Shown: one piece after another, positions 53,856 through 61,653 of the stretch
Layout of the letters: each line of letters starts with the position of its first letter
How positions within the stretch are numbered: position 1 is the stretch's first letter
From: Fen-671 sp963794745
GTDB taxonomy: Bacteria > Actinomycetota > Acidimicrobiia > Acidimicrobiales > Palsa-688
Reading direction: 5' to 3'
Assembly (NCBI GenBank): GCA_963794745.1
Contig: CAWCEZ010000011.1
Span: forward strand, 496,001-560,000
Length of the DNA: 64,000 bases
The notes under the pieces: generated by a model
What the model was told of the DNA's origin: nothing
Database searches by the model: none
What the model saw: only the letters and a program-made list of their open reading frames with translations
Made by a program: the position numbers and the translations under genes

Positions 53856-54632
53856 CTAGGCGGGCAACGCGACGTCGACAAACAACGGGGCGTGGTCCGA
53901 GGGCTGTTTTCCCTTACGTGCATTGCGGTCGACCAGGGCCCAGGTGATCTTGCTCGCCAAAGGCCGCGTGGCGAGGATGAGATCGATGCGCATCCCGCGG
54001 CCTTCATGGAAGTCACCGGCGCGATAGTCCCAGTATGTAAAGAGCTTTTCTTTGGGCCACAGCTCACGGAAGGTATCGACCAGCCCCCAAGACTCAACCT
54101 GGGTGAGAGCCTCGCGCTCTTCGGGCGTCACGTGAGTTGCACCGACGAAAGCTGCGGGATCCCACACATCGATGTCCGCAGGGGCGATGTTGAAGTCGCC
54201 ACAAACCGCCACTAGATCTTCTGGCTTTGCGATCGCCACGAGGTGCCCGCGCAACCTCCCGAGCCAGTCGAGCTTGTAGGCGTAATGCTCGGAACCGACG
54301 GTGCGCCCGTTCGGGATGTACGCACTGCAAACCCGCACCCCGCCGCAAGTCGCTGTTATTAGGCGGGTGTCCTGGTCGGGATCCCCCTCGGCGAAGCCCA
54401 TGAGAGCATCCTCTATGCCGACCCTGGAGAGAATGGCAACGCCGTTCCATTGGCCTGACCCATGGTGCACGGACTCGTACCCGAGCGCAGCGAACGCAAG
54501 ATGAGGAAAGGCAGCGTCGGCGAGCTTCGTCTCTTGCAGGCAGAGGACGTCGGGCTGCGCATAGGCGAGCCATTCGGGCACGCGCTCCATCCGGACTTTC
54601 AAAGAGTTGACGTTCCAAGTTGCAATGCGCAC
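53856..54632 (-). CDS. xth: Exodeoxyribonuclease III
   Basis: AP endonuclease and 3'-5' exonuclease. 258 residues from GTG 54632 (VRIATWNVNSLKVRMERVPE). Catalytic signatures are VLCLQETKLAD, GVAILSRVGIEDA, AYIPNGRTVGSEHYAYKLDW, VCGDFNIAPADIDVWDP, GRGMRIDLILATRPLA and PSDHAPLFVDV. The open frame upstream of 54632 is unconserved and overlaps the region of the PIG-L gene end. Confidence 0.96.
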   Translation of the reverse strand: MRIATWNVNSLKVRMERVPEWLAYAQPDVLCLQETKLADAAFPHLAFAALGYESVHHGSGQWNGVAILSRVGIEDALMGFAEGDPDQDTRLITATCGGVRVCSAYIPNGRTVGSEHYAYKLDWLGRLRGHLVAIAKPEDLVAVCGDFNIAPADIDVWDPAAFVGATHVTPEEREALTQVESWGLVDTFRELWPKEKLFTYWDYRAGDFHEGRGMRIDLILATRPLASKITWALVDRNARKGKQPSDHAPLFVDVALPA

Positions 54633-54673
54633 CGTTTTCGCCTTGCCTAGTCCCGGCGTCGCCCCGGGGCCGC

Positions 54674-55438
54674 TCAGGCCGAGCCCGAGGGAGGCATCTG
54701 CACCACCTGGAACAGCTCCACCAAGCAACCCTCTTCGAGCCCGGCGGCTCGTGCGTTGGCAGAAAGCCAACCGCGCAGCCGCTCTTCCAGGTCCAACCCG
54801 TCACCGATCTGGCTTTTATGTTGGCGCAGTGCCGCGATCTTGCGCTCGAAGGTCATGGTGACATCGACCGCTCGGTTGCTATGGGGGGAGGCCATCAACC
54901 ACAGCTCCTTGACAGAATGTGGCTCGAGGCCCTCCTCCAAGAGCTCCGGATGGGCAAAGGGGTTGCGCGCATCGGGATAGGCAACGCAGGTGGCAGCCTC
55001 ACCGGCCGCGAGGTGGTCCGGATGGCTGGCGCCGATGCGGTCCCAGTAGCGCTCGGGGGACTGGCAGACGAGGCGGTCGGGACGGAACTGGCGGACGACC
55101 CTGCTCATGTCGCGGCGCAACTCGTTGCTCGAACTGAGCCGACCGTCGGGGTAGCCGAGGAACGTGACCGCGCTTACGCCTACTTCGCCGGCCGCCGCCC
55201 GCTGCTCCTGCTGGCGCAGCTTGGCCATGTCCTGGCGGGAGATGCTGCGGTCGGAACCGCCTGCATCGCCGTCGGTCACTATGCAGTAAGCAACCTCGAC
55301 GCCCGCTTTGACCCACGCCGCCGCCGTGCCTGCGGCCCCGAAGTCGACATCATCGGGGTGAGCGGTAACGAAGAGAACGCGCTCGACCCCCGTAGGGTCG
55401 TCAAGCGCGTAAAGCGAGCCCTGCTGGATCTCGGTGAT
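54674..55438 (-). CDS. PIG-L/LmbE-type deacetylase, start codon unresolved
   Basis: Zinc-dependent N-acetylglucosamine-type deacetylase. The frame reads VLFVTAHPDDVDFGAAGTAAAWV (given here in part: AHPDD metal motif), VTDGDAGGSDRSISRQDM, VTFLGYPDGRL, SHPDHLAAGEAATCVAYPDA and SPHSNRAVDVTMTFERKIAAL. The AHPDD motif lies upstream of the first canonical start (GTG 55279), and the next in-frame stop (TAG) is about 9 bp beyond 55438, with no ATG/GTG/TTG between. The start must be non-canonical, or an error hides it. MshB/Mca are relatives. Confidence 0.85.
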   Translation of the reverse strand: MTEIQQGSLYALDDPTGVERVLFVTAHPDDVDFGAAGTAAAWVKAGVEVAYCIVTDGDAGGSDRSISRQDMAKLRQQEQRAAAGEVGVSAVTFLGYPDGRLSSSNELRRDMSRVVRQFRPDRLVCQSPERYWDRIGASHPDHLAAGEAATCVAYPDARNPFAHPELLEEGLEPHSVKELWLMASPHSNRAVDVTMTFERKIAALRQHKSQIGDGLDLEERLRGWLSANARAAGLEEGCLVELFQVVQMPPSGSA

Positions 55439-55998
55439 GGGCCAACTCTATCGAAGTTGGCCCAAAAGTGCCCGCCCCACGCCCACGCGGGCCGAGCAAA
55501 CCAAAGGCGCCGGCCCGGTCGTACCGAGGCGGCACGATCGAGCGCGGGCCAGCACGCCACTGGCCCGCTGCTCCTTGCGCCGAGCCCCTCAGCTCGGCAA
55601 CAGCGCCCCCCTTTAGCCGCCACCTACCGAGCACGCCCGGACGGTAGCGCCTTTCGCTTGTGGCTGACGTTATACCCAAGACATCCGGCGCAACAAGGAA
55701 AGTGACCGCCTTTTCTTCGTCATTTGCCGATCATTTGAGACGCCCGGCCGAAAATTCGCACTTAGCGCGGTTATCTTTGCGCTCGATGCATTGGTAGTAC
55801 GCAAGCCCCGGGCAACGATCGCTCGCCCGATCGCACGTTTCGCATAATACGTTTGCTTTCCTCACTAATTGTAGTCATAGACGCTCTGAGCGTGATGAGG
55901 TGCAGGTAGAGCAGGGGGCAGGATCCGCCAGGCCCGGCGACCCCTGGGCTACCATGGTGCCCGCCTGGCCCAGCTGGTCGGCCGCCAAGGGAGGTCTC
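55439..55998. other. Intergenic region upstream of sedolisin 1
   Basis: 560 bp without a convincing gene. The first 200 bp are GC-rich and I see nothing in them. From about 55650 the composition becomes AT-richer, as expected for a promoter region. A small palindrome ACGCTC-T-GAGCGT lies at 55881-55893. AAGGGAGG at 55987-55994 is the ribosome-binding site of the next gene. Confidence 0.5.
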
Positions 55999-58338
55999 GT
56001 GTTTGCTCGCTGGAAAGCCGCAGTCGTGTCCGCCGCGCTGATAGGGGGAGCCGTTGCCGGTGTTGCTGTACCAGCCGTCGCTGCCGGGGCTGCTTCGGCG
56101 GGACCAGTACCGCAAAGCCTGCCCTCCTACGAAAGCTCGGCTTGCGGGGCCCCTGCACCGGGAGCGGTGTCCTGCAATGCGATCGAGCTCGGCTCGCCCA
56201 GTCAATACTGGCGCCCTAGCGCCCCATGGAGAGGGGACCGGCCGGGCCGCCCGGCCGGGAGCCACCCGGGCGCGAGCGCGCAAACACCGGCGCCTCCGAG
56301 CTCGGGCTATTACCCCGCAGACCTCCTGAGCGCTTACGGGTTGACGCAGGCAGCAGGCAGCATGTCACCGGGCAGCTCGGCGCCCACGGTCGCGATCGTC
56401 GACGCATACGACGATCCCAACGCGGCCGCGGACCTGGCCGCCTACCGGGCAAGCATGAGCGGCTCGACCGACCCCAATACCGACCTTGCCGACGGGCCCA
56501 TCCCGACGTTGTGCAGCGCTACGGTCACCTCGAACTGCGTCACCTTCACGAAAGTAAGCCAGACAGGCGGGACGAAGTACCCCACTGGCAACAGCGGTTG
56601 GGCAGAAGAAATATCTCTCGACCTCGATATGGTCTCGGCCATCTGCCCTGACTGCAACATCCTGCTCGTAGAGGCCTCTTCGAGCAGTTTCGCCAACCTT
56701 GCCACAGCCGAACAAGAAGCCGAGTCCTACCACCCCGTAGCAGTCGACAACAGCTATGGGGGCAGCGAGTTCAGCACGGAGACCTCTTACAACTCGGTCT
56801 ACTCGTCGGTCGCTGCCAGCTCGTCCCACCCGGGAACTGCGGTGACCGCCTCGACCGGCGACGACGGTTACGGGACGCTCTTCCCTGCGGTATCACCTTT
56901 GGTCACAGCAGTGGGCGGCACGTCGCTCAGCTATACCGGCACCGGGAGCAGCCTCGTGTGGAGCGCCCAGTCGGTATGGTCCGATGCCGGCAGTGGCTGT
57001 TCGTCCTACGAGCCGGCGCCCACCTGGCAACAAGACCAGGGCGTATACAGGCTCACATCGGACTGTTCGGGGCGCGCGGTCGCCGATGTCTCTGCTGACG
57101 CCAACCCCTCGACGGGCGTGGCCACATACGACAGCTACGGCGAAAGCGGTTGGCTGGTGTTTGGGGGCACCAGCGTGTCAGCCCAGATCATCGGTGCGAC
57201 ATACGGCTTGGCCGCCGGCACGGGCACGCTCAAGCCGAGCCCGCAGACCCTGTACCCCGACTCGGGCGCGACCACCGGCCCAACGCCCGGCCTTGTACCG
57301 GTGACCTCCGGCTCCAACACGAGCTGCGGCGACTACCTCTGCAACGCCGCCGACGGTCTCTCGAGCGGCTACAACGGCCCGACCGGCCTCGGGACCCCGA
57401 GCGGCCTCAGCGCCTTCTCCTCGACGACGGCTCCCCCACCCCCGCCTTCGGGCTCGCTCAGCTTCAGTCCCACAAGTGAGGACCTCACTGCTGGGCTGGC
57501 CTCGGCGGCGATCAGCGTCGACCTCAGCACGCCGGCCCCGAGCCCGGGCCTCAACGTCACTCTGTCCACCAGCTCCACCGGGGGAGGCTTCTCCACCTCC
57601 TCGGCAGGGCCCTTCAGCGCGACCCTCGCCCTGCCCTCGATCTCGTCGGGTGCCAGCTCGAGCGCGACGTTCTACTACGAGGACACAGTGGCGGGCAGCC
57701 CCACTGTGACGGCATCCGCCTCGGGATGGGGCCCGGCCAGCCTGTCGACGACGGTCTCAGCCGGGCAGCTGAAGACGATCAAGGTTTCACCTGCGACGGT
57801 GACGCTCGCCCAGGGAGGGTCGCAGTTGTTCAGCGCATCGGGTGCGGACAGCTATGGGAACCCCGTGAGCATCAGCCCCTCGTGGACCACGACGGTGACA
57901 GGCGCCAACATGAGCCCGCCAAGCGGTGCTTCGTCCACTTTGCAAACAACTACAAGCGGGAACGGACTGGTGACCGCTACTCAAGGCAGCGTCTCGGGGA
58001 GCGCCAACGTAACCGTCACGGCTCAGTCAACGCTCGCCGTCAAGGTGACGGCCGGGGCGCTCTCGGGGTCGCGCGCCCGCTACGAGGTCCCGTTGGCGGT
58101 TACCGCCGACAACGCCACCACCAGTGCCGCTGTGAGCGGGGCGAGCGTCACGCTCCAGGTCTTCGGCAACGCCACCTGCACCGGGACCGCAACGGCATCG
58201 GGCAGCGGCACCACCGCAAGCAGCGGGCAGGTGACCTTCAACTTCACGACCCGGACGGCGGGTACCTGGTGCGCCCTAGCCGACGTGACGGCCACAGGCT
58301 TCAGTCCGGGCAGCGGGCAAAGCTCTTTCAGCACCTAA
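55999..58338 (+). CDS. Secreted sedolisin-like (S53) peptidase 1
   Basis: About 779 residues from GTG 55999, preceded by AAGGGAGG. Signal peptide WKAAVVSAALIGGAVAGVAV with an AVAAGAASA cleavage region. The S53 catalytic acid pair is in WAEEISLDLDMVSAICPDC, oxyanion Asp in ASTGDDGYG and Ser in FGGTSVSAQIIGA; the usual Pro after the Ser motif is Gln here. There is no long activation pro-domain. The C-terminus (about 480-779) has Ig-like/BIG beta modules. S53 enzymes work at acid pH. A DUF2087 gene follows. Confidence 0.88.
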   Translation: MFARWKAAVVSAALIGGAVAGVAVPAVAAGAASAGPVPQSLPSYESSACGAPAPGAVSCNAIELGSPSQYWRPSAPWRGDRPGRPAGSHPGASAQTPAPPSSGYYPADLLSAYGLTQAAGSMSPGSSAPTVAIVDAYDDPNAAADLAAYRASMSGSTDPNTDLADGPIPTLCSATVTSNCVTFTKVSQTGGTKYPTGNSGWAEEISLDLDMVSAICPDCNILLVEASSSSFANLATAEQEAESYHPVAVDNSYGGSEFSTETSYNSVYSSVAASSSHPGTAVTASTGDDGYGTLFPAVSPLVTAVGGTSLSYTGTGSSLVWSAQSVWSDAGSGCSSYEPAPTWQQDQGVYRLTSDCSGRAVADVSADANPSTGVATYDSYGESGWLVFGGTSVSAQIIGATYGLAAGTGTLKPSPQTLYPDSGATTGPTPGLVPVTSGSNTSCGDYLCNAADGLSSGYNGPTGLGTPSGLSAFSSTTAPPPPPSGSLSFSPTSEDLTAGLASAAISVDLSTPAPSPGLNVTLSTSSTGGGFSTSSAGPFSATLALPSISSGASSSATFYYEDTVAGSPTVTASASGWGPASLSTTVSAGQLKTIKVSPATVTLAQGGSQLFSASGADSYGNPVSISPSWTTTVTGANMSPPSGASSTLQTTTSGNGLVTATQGSVSGSANVTVTAQSTLAVKVTAGALSGSRARYEVPLAVTADNATTSAAVSGASVTLQVFGNATCTGTATASGSGTTASSGQVTFNFTTRTAGTWCALADVTATGFSPGSGQSSFST

Positions 58339-58347
58339 CCAAAATCG

Positions 58348-58385
58348 GGCAACCATTGTCGCGGCGCGCTGCGACAATGGTTGCC
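58348..58385. promoter_or_regulatory. 15-bp perfect inverted repeat at the DUF2087 start
   Basis: GGCAACCATTGTCGC and its exact reverse complement GCGACAATGGTTGCC are separated by 8 bp. The right arm ends one base before ATG 58386. There is no T-run on either side, so it resembles an operator or a start-site hairpin more than a terminator. It starts 9 bp after the sedolisin 1 stop. Confidence 0.75.
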
Positions 58386-58655
58386 ATGGATGTGGCAAAG
58401 ACAATCGAGCCCTATTTCCGCGCCGGCCGTCTCACCGTTGTGCCGCGCCGCCGGCCTGCTCGCATGGCTGTACTTGACTTTCTTGCCGGGCAGTTCGAGC
58501 CGGGGCGCCAGTACAGCGAGCGCGAGGTCGACGAAATGCTGTTGCGTTTCCACGAGGACTACTGCGCGCTCCGCCGGTACATGGTGGACGAAGAGCTCAT
58601 GGAACGCCGTGACGGGACGTATTGGCGCGCCGGCGGCACCTTCGAGCTCGAGTGA
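58386..58655 (+). CDS. DUF2087 family protein
   Basis: 89 residues from ATG 58386 (an ATG at 58377 inside the inverted repeat is in the same frame). TIEPYFRAGRLTVVPRRRPA, RMAVLDFLAGQFEPGRQYSE and REVDEMLLRFHEDYCALRRY with GTYWRAGG match DUF2087, a small winged-helix-like domain often fused to regulators. With the 15-bp inverted repeat at its start, autoregulation is plausible but unproven. Confidence 0.88.
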   Translation: MDVAKTIEPYFRAGRLTVVPRRRPARMAVLDFLAGQFEPGRQYSEREVDEMLLRFHEDYCALRRYMVDEELMERRDGTYWRAGGTFELE

Positions 58656-58780
58656 TTTTCGGCGAGTTGGCGGGGTTCCGGCGCTTCCTTCTTAGGAGTT
58701 CCAGGCCTGGGTTGTAGGGCCGGGCTGTCCTGGTTGCCCGCCGAAGCGGCGCAAAAAGGGGCCAGACCTATAGTCGCGAG

Positions 58781-59437
58781 ATGTCGTTTGAAGGCCCTGC
58801 ACGTGACGCCGAAGCGATCGGTTTACAAGTCGTCGTCTACGGCAGTCCGGATAGCGAGGCATCGCAGACGAACGAGGCGGCGCGGAGACGGCGGCTCATC
58901 AGACGTCTCCGCTTTAGCGTGCCACTGGCCGGGACCGCCCTCGTCGTCGACGGAGTGGCCGGGGTCGGCCAAGCGACCGGCGTTTGGGTCGTCGTCGCCG
59001 CGATCGCGGTTGGGTTTGCGCTCACGCCAGTACCGATGTGGTTGGTCCTGCGAAGCCAGAGCTCACGTTGGCGGAGTATTGATGGAGCCCTCTGGGTCTC
59101 GCATAGTGGCACCTTCCTGGGGCCCTACGATGAGGAAACGGGCCTCTCCGGCTCGATGTTCTTTCACCTCGGGCATTTGCGTCCCCCATCTGGCCCGGTG
59201 GTGCGTTTAGTGCTGACTTCCGATGACTTCCAGCTCGTAGCGACCGTCGGCGAGGAGGAAACGCTGTCGTGCCGGCTCGGTGACACTGCCGCTGTCGACG
59301 TGAGGTACGGGGCGCCAACCGAAAACGGTGTCACCATCAAAACCAAGGACGGCCGCCAAGCCTCGGTTAGTCTCCGCCCCGACCAAGTGTTTGTGGAAAC
59401 GCTCGTCAAGCTGGGCGCGACGGTGGGCATAGCGTAG
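58781..59437 (+). CDS. Hypothetical membrane protein
   Basis: 218 residues from ATG 58781. A hydrophilic N-terminus of about 40 residues with a basic stretch (RRRRLIRRLRF) precedes two hydrophobic helices (about 47-66 and 68-90), followed by a soluble beta-rich domain (FLGPYDEETGLSG, VRLVLTSDDFQLVATVGEEE). I do not recognise a family; the layout resembles PH-like membrane proteins only loosely. Confidence 0.65.
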   Translation: MSFEGPARDAEAIGLQVVVYGSPDSEASQTNEAARRRRLIRRLRFSVPLAGTALVVDGVAGVGQATGVWVVVAAIAVGFALTPVPMWLVLRSQSSRWRSIDGALWVSHSGTFLGPYDEETGLSGSMFFHLGHLRPPSGPVVRLVLTSDDFQLVATVGEEETLSCRLGDTAAVDVRYGAPTENGVTIKTKDGRQASVSLRPDQVFVETLVKLGATVGIA

Positions 59438-59530
59438 GACCGTCCAACTGCCGCGCAATACACACGGCGCCCCCTAACGACAGGATCGCAGAAGGCGGCT
59501 GAGCTCCAACGCCATTCAGAGGCATTATTT

Positions 59531-59725
59531 CTATCGTTTCGGTAGCTGCTCGCCGGCAGCCGCCGCCTGCGCAAGCACCTGTCCCCAGAAATCGGATAAT
59601 GCCGGCTCTAGCTTGGACAAACCCTCTGCAAGGTCGGCGCACTCGCTACCAGACAGCAGTGATATATCCAACCCTGCCAGCGCAAAAGCGAAGGCCTTAC
59701 TAGCTTCTAGCACGCGGTCGAACAT
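59531..59725 (-). pseudogene. Truncated DUF222 (13E12-type) N-terminal fragment
   Basis: A 64-residue frame from ATG 59725 (MFDRVLEASKAFAFALAGLD) contains LSGSECADLAEGLSKLEPAL, which looks like the N-terminal region of DUF222/HNH endonuclease (13E12-repeat) proteins. Everything downstream, including the HNH motif, is missing. It is likely a remnant of a mobile-type gene; it could instead be an unrelated small protein. Confidence 0.5.
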
Positions 59726-59806
59726 GGTAACTCCTCGGGTTTCGGATCCCGCCCACGGCAACTGTTTGAGGGGGGCCTTCGATGCCGGCCCTGAGGCTTC
59801 ACACGA

Positions 59807-59905
59807 TCAAGCTGTCATTTCACGCCGATGACCCAACACCCCGTCGTAGAGGGCTATGCCCTCGTCGAGTTCGGGCACTGGCATCGTCACGGCGTCGACG
59901 TACAT
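59807..59905 (-). pseudogene. Internally deleted copy of the VOC gene
   Basis: A 32-codon frame begins MYVDAVTMPVPELDEGIALY, closely matching the intact VOC protein (MYVDAVTIRVPDLDEGIAFY), and stops soon after VLGH. Plus-strand 59818-59833 (TTTCACGCCGATGAC) matches the far, C-terminal end of the intact gene at 60829-60843, so the middle of the gene has been lost. Confidence 0.75.
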
Positions 59906-59951
59906 CAACAACGGCTCCGGGAGCAGATCCTGCCTTAGGTCAGTGACACTT

Positions 59952-60068
59952 ATGGATGTGGCGGACATCGCCATGCAACTGGGACGAAAGAACGCCCTCG
60001 CTTACGGAGCAGCGGGGTCGATGGGCTCGGCGGTGGCTCGTGCCTTTTCACCATTCTCACGCGGCTAA
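59952..60068 (+). pseudogene. 5' fragment of a short-chain dehydrogenase (copy 1)
   Basis: 38 codons: MDVADIAMQLGRKNALAYGA, then the Rossmann glycine motif GAAGSMGSAVARAF, then stop. It is the N-terminus of a classical SDR, divergent from the deleted VOC copy exactly as at 61251. About 170 bp downstream to mazE contain nothing I can recognise. Confidence 0.65.
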
Positions 60069-60205
60069 TGCGAGCAGGGCGGCAGTCCCCGCTTTCGGCT
60101 CGTCAGCACTAGCGGCTCACCCGGTCCTGTGGGTTCAGCTTGCCCCTTCCAGCCCCAGGACGCCTGTGCCCGGTCGCCCTCCGAGCCTCCCCGAGATCAG
60201 AGCCA

Positions 60206-60235
60206 TTGCCCCATCGATACTACTATTGGTAGGAT
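60206..60235 (+). promoter_or_regulatory. Candidate mazEF promoter
   Basis: TTGCCC (60206-60211) and TAGGAT (60230-60235) are 18 bp apart, 4/6 matches each to -35 and -10 boxes. The mazE ATG follows at 60242, preceded by GAGAG. Short imperfect dyads around CTACTATTGGTAG could be the antitoxin operator. Confidence 0.35.
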
Positions 60236-60241
60236 GAGAGT

Positions 60242-60460
60242 ATGAAAGTGAGTGTCAGCCTTCCCGACGAAGACGTGGACTTCCTGGACGCCTACGCCAC
60301 TTCCCAAGGCTTCGCGTCTCGTTCCGCAGTAGTGCACAAAGCTGTTCGGCTCCTTCAGGCGTCCGAGCTCGGCTCGGCCTATGAAGCTGCATGGAAAGAG
60401 TGGACGACAGGGGACGAAGCCGCGGCCTGGGAGCCCACGGCGAGTGACGGGTTCAACTGA
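60242..60460 (+). CDS. mazE: MazE-like ribbon-helix-helix antitoxin
   Basis: 72 residues. The N-terminus MKVSVSLPDEDVDFLDAYAT with SRSAVVHKAVRLLQ is a ribbon-helix-helix DNA-binding domain; the C-terminal part (WKEWTTGDEAAAWEPTASDG) is acidic and probably wraps the toxin. Its TGA overlaps the mazF ATG (TGATG), the normal coupling. Probably autorepresses the pair. Confidence 0.9.
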   Translation: MKVSVSLPDEDVDFLDAYATSQGFASRSAVVHKAVRLLQASELGSAYEAAWKEWTTGDEAAAWEPTASDGFN

Positions 60461-60807
60461 TGCGGCGAGGCGAAATCCGCCTCGTCGACCTCGGCCCGGT
60501 GCGCCGTTCTGAAGCCAACAAGCGACGACCGGCCGTGATCGTGAGCAACGACGGCGCGAACAGCACGGCCGGCCGGCTCGGACGCGGGGTGGTCACCGTC
60601 GTCCCGGTCACGTCGAGCACCGACCGGGTCTACCCGTTCCAGGTGCTACTGCCCGCGTCGGGGACCGGCCTCGACCGCGACTCAAAGGCGCAAGCAGAGC
60701 AGGTTCGATCCGTAGCCGTCCAACGTGTCGGCGCAGTGGTCGGCGTACTGCCGCCAGGGATCCTCGCCTCCCTGGACGAAGCTTTGAGGTTGCACCTAGC
60801 CCTGTAA
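60460..60807 (+). CDS. mazF: MazF/PemK-type endoribonuclease toxin
   Basis: 115 residues. MRRGEIRLVDLGPVRRSEAN, KRRPAVIVSNDGAN, VTVVPVTSSTDRVYPFQVLL and KAQAEQVRSVAVQRVG match MazF, with the RRP loop and the SKAQAEQVRSV strand that contribute to the active site and dimer. Sequence-specific mRNA cleavage is expected. The gene overlaps the VOC stop by 12 bp in convergent orientation. It looks intact. Confidence 0.92.
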   Translation: MRRGEIRLVDLGPVRRSEANKRRPAVIVSNDGANSTAGRLGRGVVTVVPVTSSTDRVYPFQVLLPASGTGLDRDSKAQAEQVRSVAVQRVGAVVGVLPPGILASLDEALRLHLAL

Positions 60808-61203
60808 GCGAGCCGATGGCAACGATCCTTTCACGCCGACGACGGCGCCGGACTTGTCCGTCTCATAGGTCCCCTTGGTCGAATCAAGCAGGACGAGACG
60901 GTTGCCGAACGGGTCTTCCACGACGGCGAGCCGCCCCACCGGGATGTCGACGGGCTCCACCAACACCTTTCCGCCACTTGCACGGAAAACCGCTGCGGCC
61001 TCGTCTGCCGAGGCGACCTTCCAGTCGGGCTCATAGGGCTGCTGCGTGGTGAGCACGATCTCGGTGCTGGACTGAGGTGTGCTCAACCCGACTTGCCCGA
61101 CAGCGTCATTGCGCCAGAGGAGCACGTGGCCCAGCACGCCGCCGTAGAAGGCTATGCCTTCGTCGAGGTCGGGCACTCGTATCGTCACAGCGTCGACGTA
61201 CAT
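60796..61203 (-). CDS. VOC/glyoxalase family protein, intact copy
   Basis: 135 residues from ATG 61203 (upstream ATGs add 7 residues). A single beta-alpha-beta-beta-beta module pair: MYVDAVTIRVPDLDEGIAFY, GVLGHVLLWRN, STEIVLTTQQPYEPDW, VEPVDIPVGRLAVVEDPFGN and RLVLLDSTKGTYETD. VOC proteins include glyoxalases and drug-binding proteins; the substrate is unknown. A partly deleted copy lies at 59807. Divergent from an SDR pseudogene. Confidence 0.88.
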   Translation of the reverse strand: MYVDAVTIRVPDLDEGIAFYGGVLGHVLLWRNDAVGQVGLSTPQSSTEIVLTTQQPYEPDWKVASADEAAAVFRASGGKVLVEPVDIPVGRLAVVEDPFGNRLVLLDSTKGTYETDKSGAVVGVKGSLPSARLQG

Positions 61204-61250
61204 CAATAGCGGCTCCATATGCATGATCCTGGCTTAGGCCAGTGACCATA

Positions 61251-61592
61251 TGGATGTGGAGGACGTAGCGATGTACCTGGAAGGAAAAAACGCAATCGTT
61301 TACGCAGCGGGGCGATGGGCTCGGCGATGGCTCGCGCCCTTCGCGCGACAGGGGGCGAGTGTGTTCTTGGCGGGCCCGCACGCTAGCCGACCCTTGACCG
61401 GGTCGCCGACGAGGTCCGTGCCGCCGGTGGCGTAGCCGAAGTGGGCGCAATGGGCCCACTTCGATCGGCGCTCGCCCGGCACATTGCCCGCGCTCGCGAG
61501 GTAGCAGGCACTGCGGCGACCTGGCCTCAGACGCCTCCGGCGCCATGACCGGGGCCGTCATCAACCTGAGCTGTCGGGCCGTCTTCGACTGA
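61251..61592 (+). pseudogene. Short-chain dehydrogenase pseudogene (copy 2)
   Basis: Begins MDVEDVAMYLEGKNAIVY like copy 1, but the Rossmann glycine region needs frame changes (AAG...MGSAMARA) and the frame stops after FLAGPH. The last part, read in another frame, is a typical SDR C-terminus (ASDASGAMTGAVINLS), so the gene's middle, including the Tyr-x3-Lys active site, is missing. Some frame breaks could be sequence errors, but the length loss is real. Confidence 0.75.
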
Positions 61593-61653
61593 GCCCTTTG
61601 GGTTCAAACAGCCTTATCCCGTTTAGCCTTTTAGGCTCGTCGCATCTAGAGGC

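Noticed and set aside
58348..58385. Rho-independent terminator for sedolisin 1
   Set aside because: The stem is long and perfect but is followed by ATGGATGTGG instead of a T-run and touches the next start codon.
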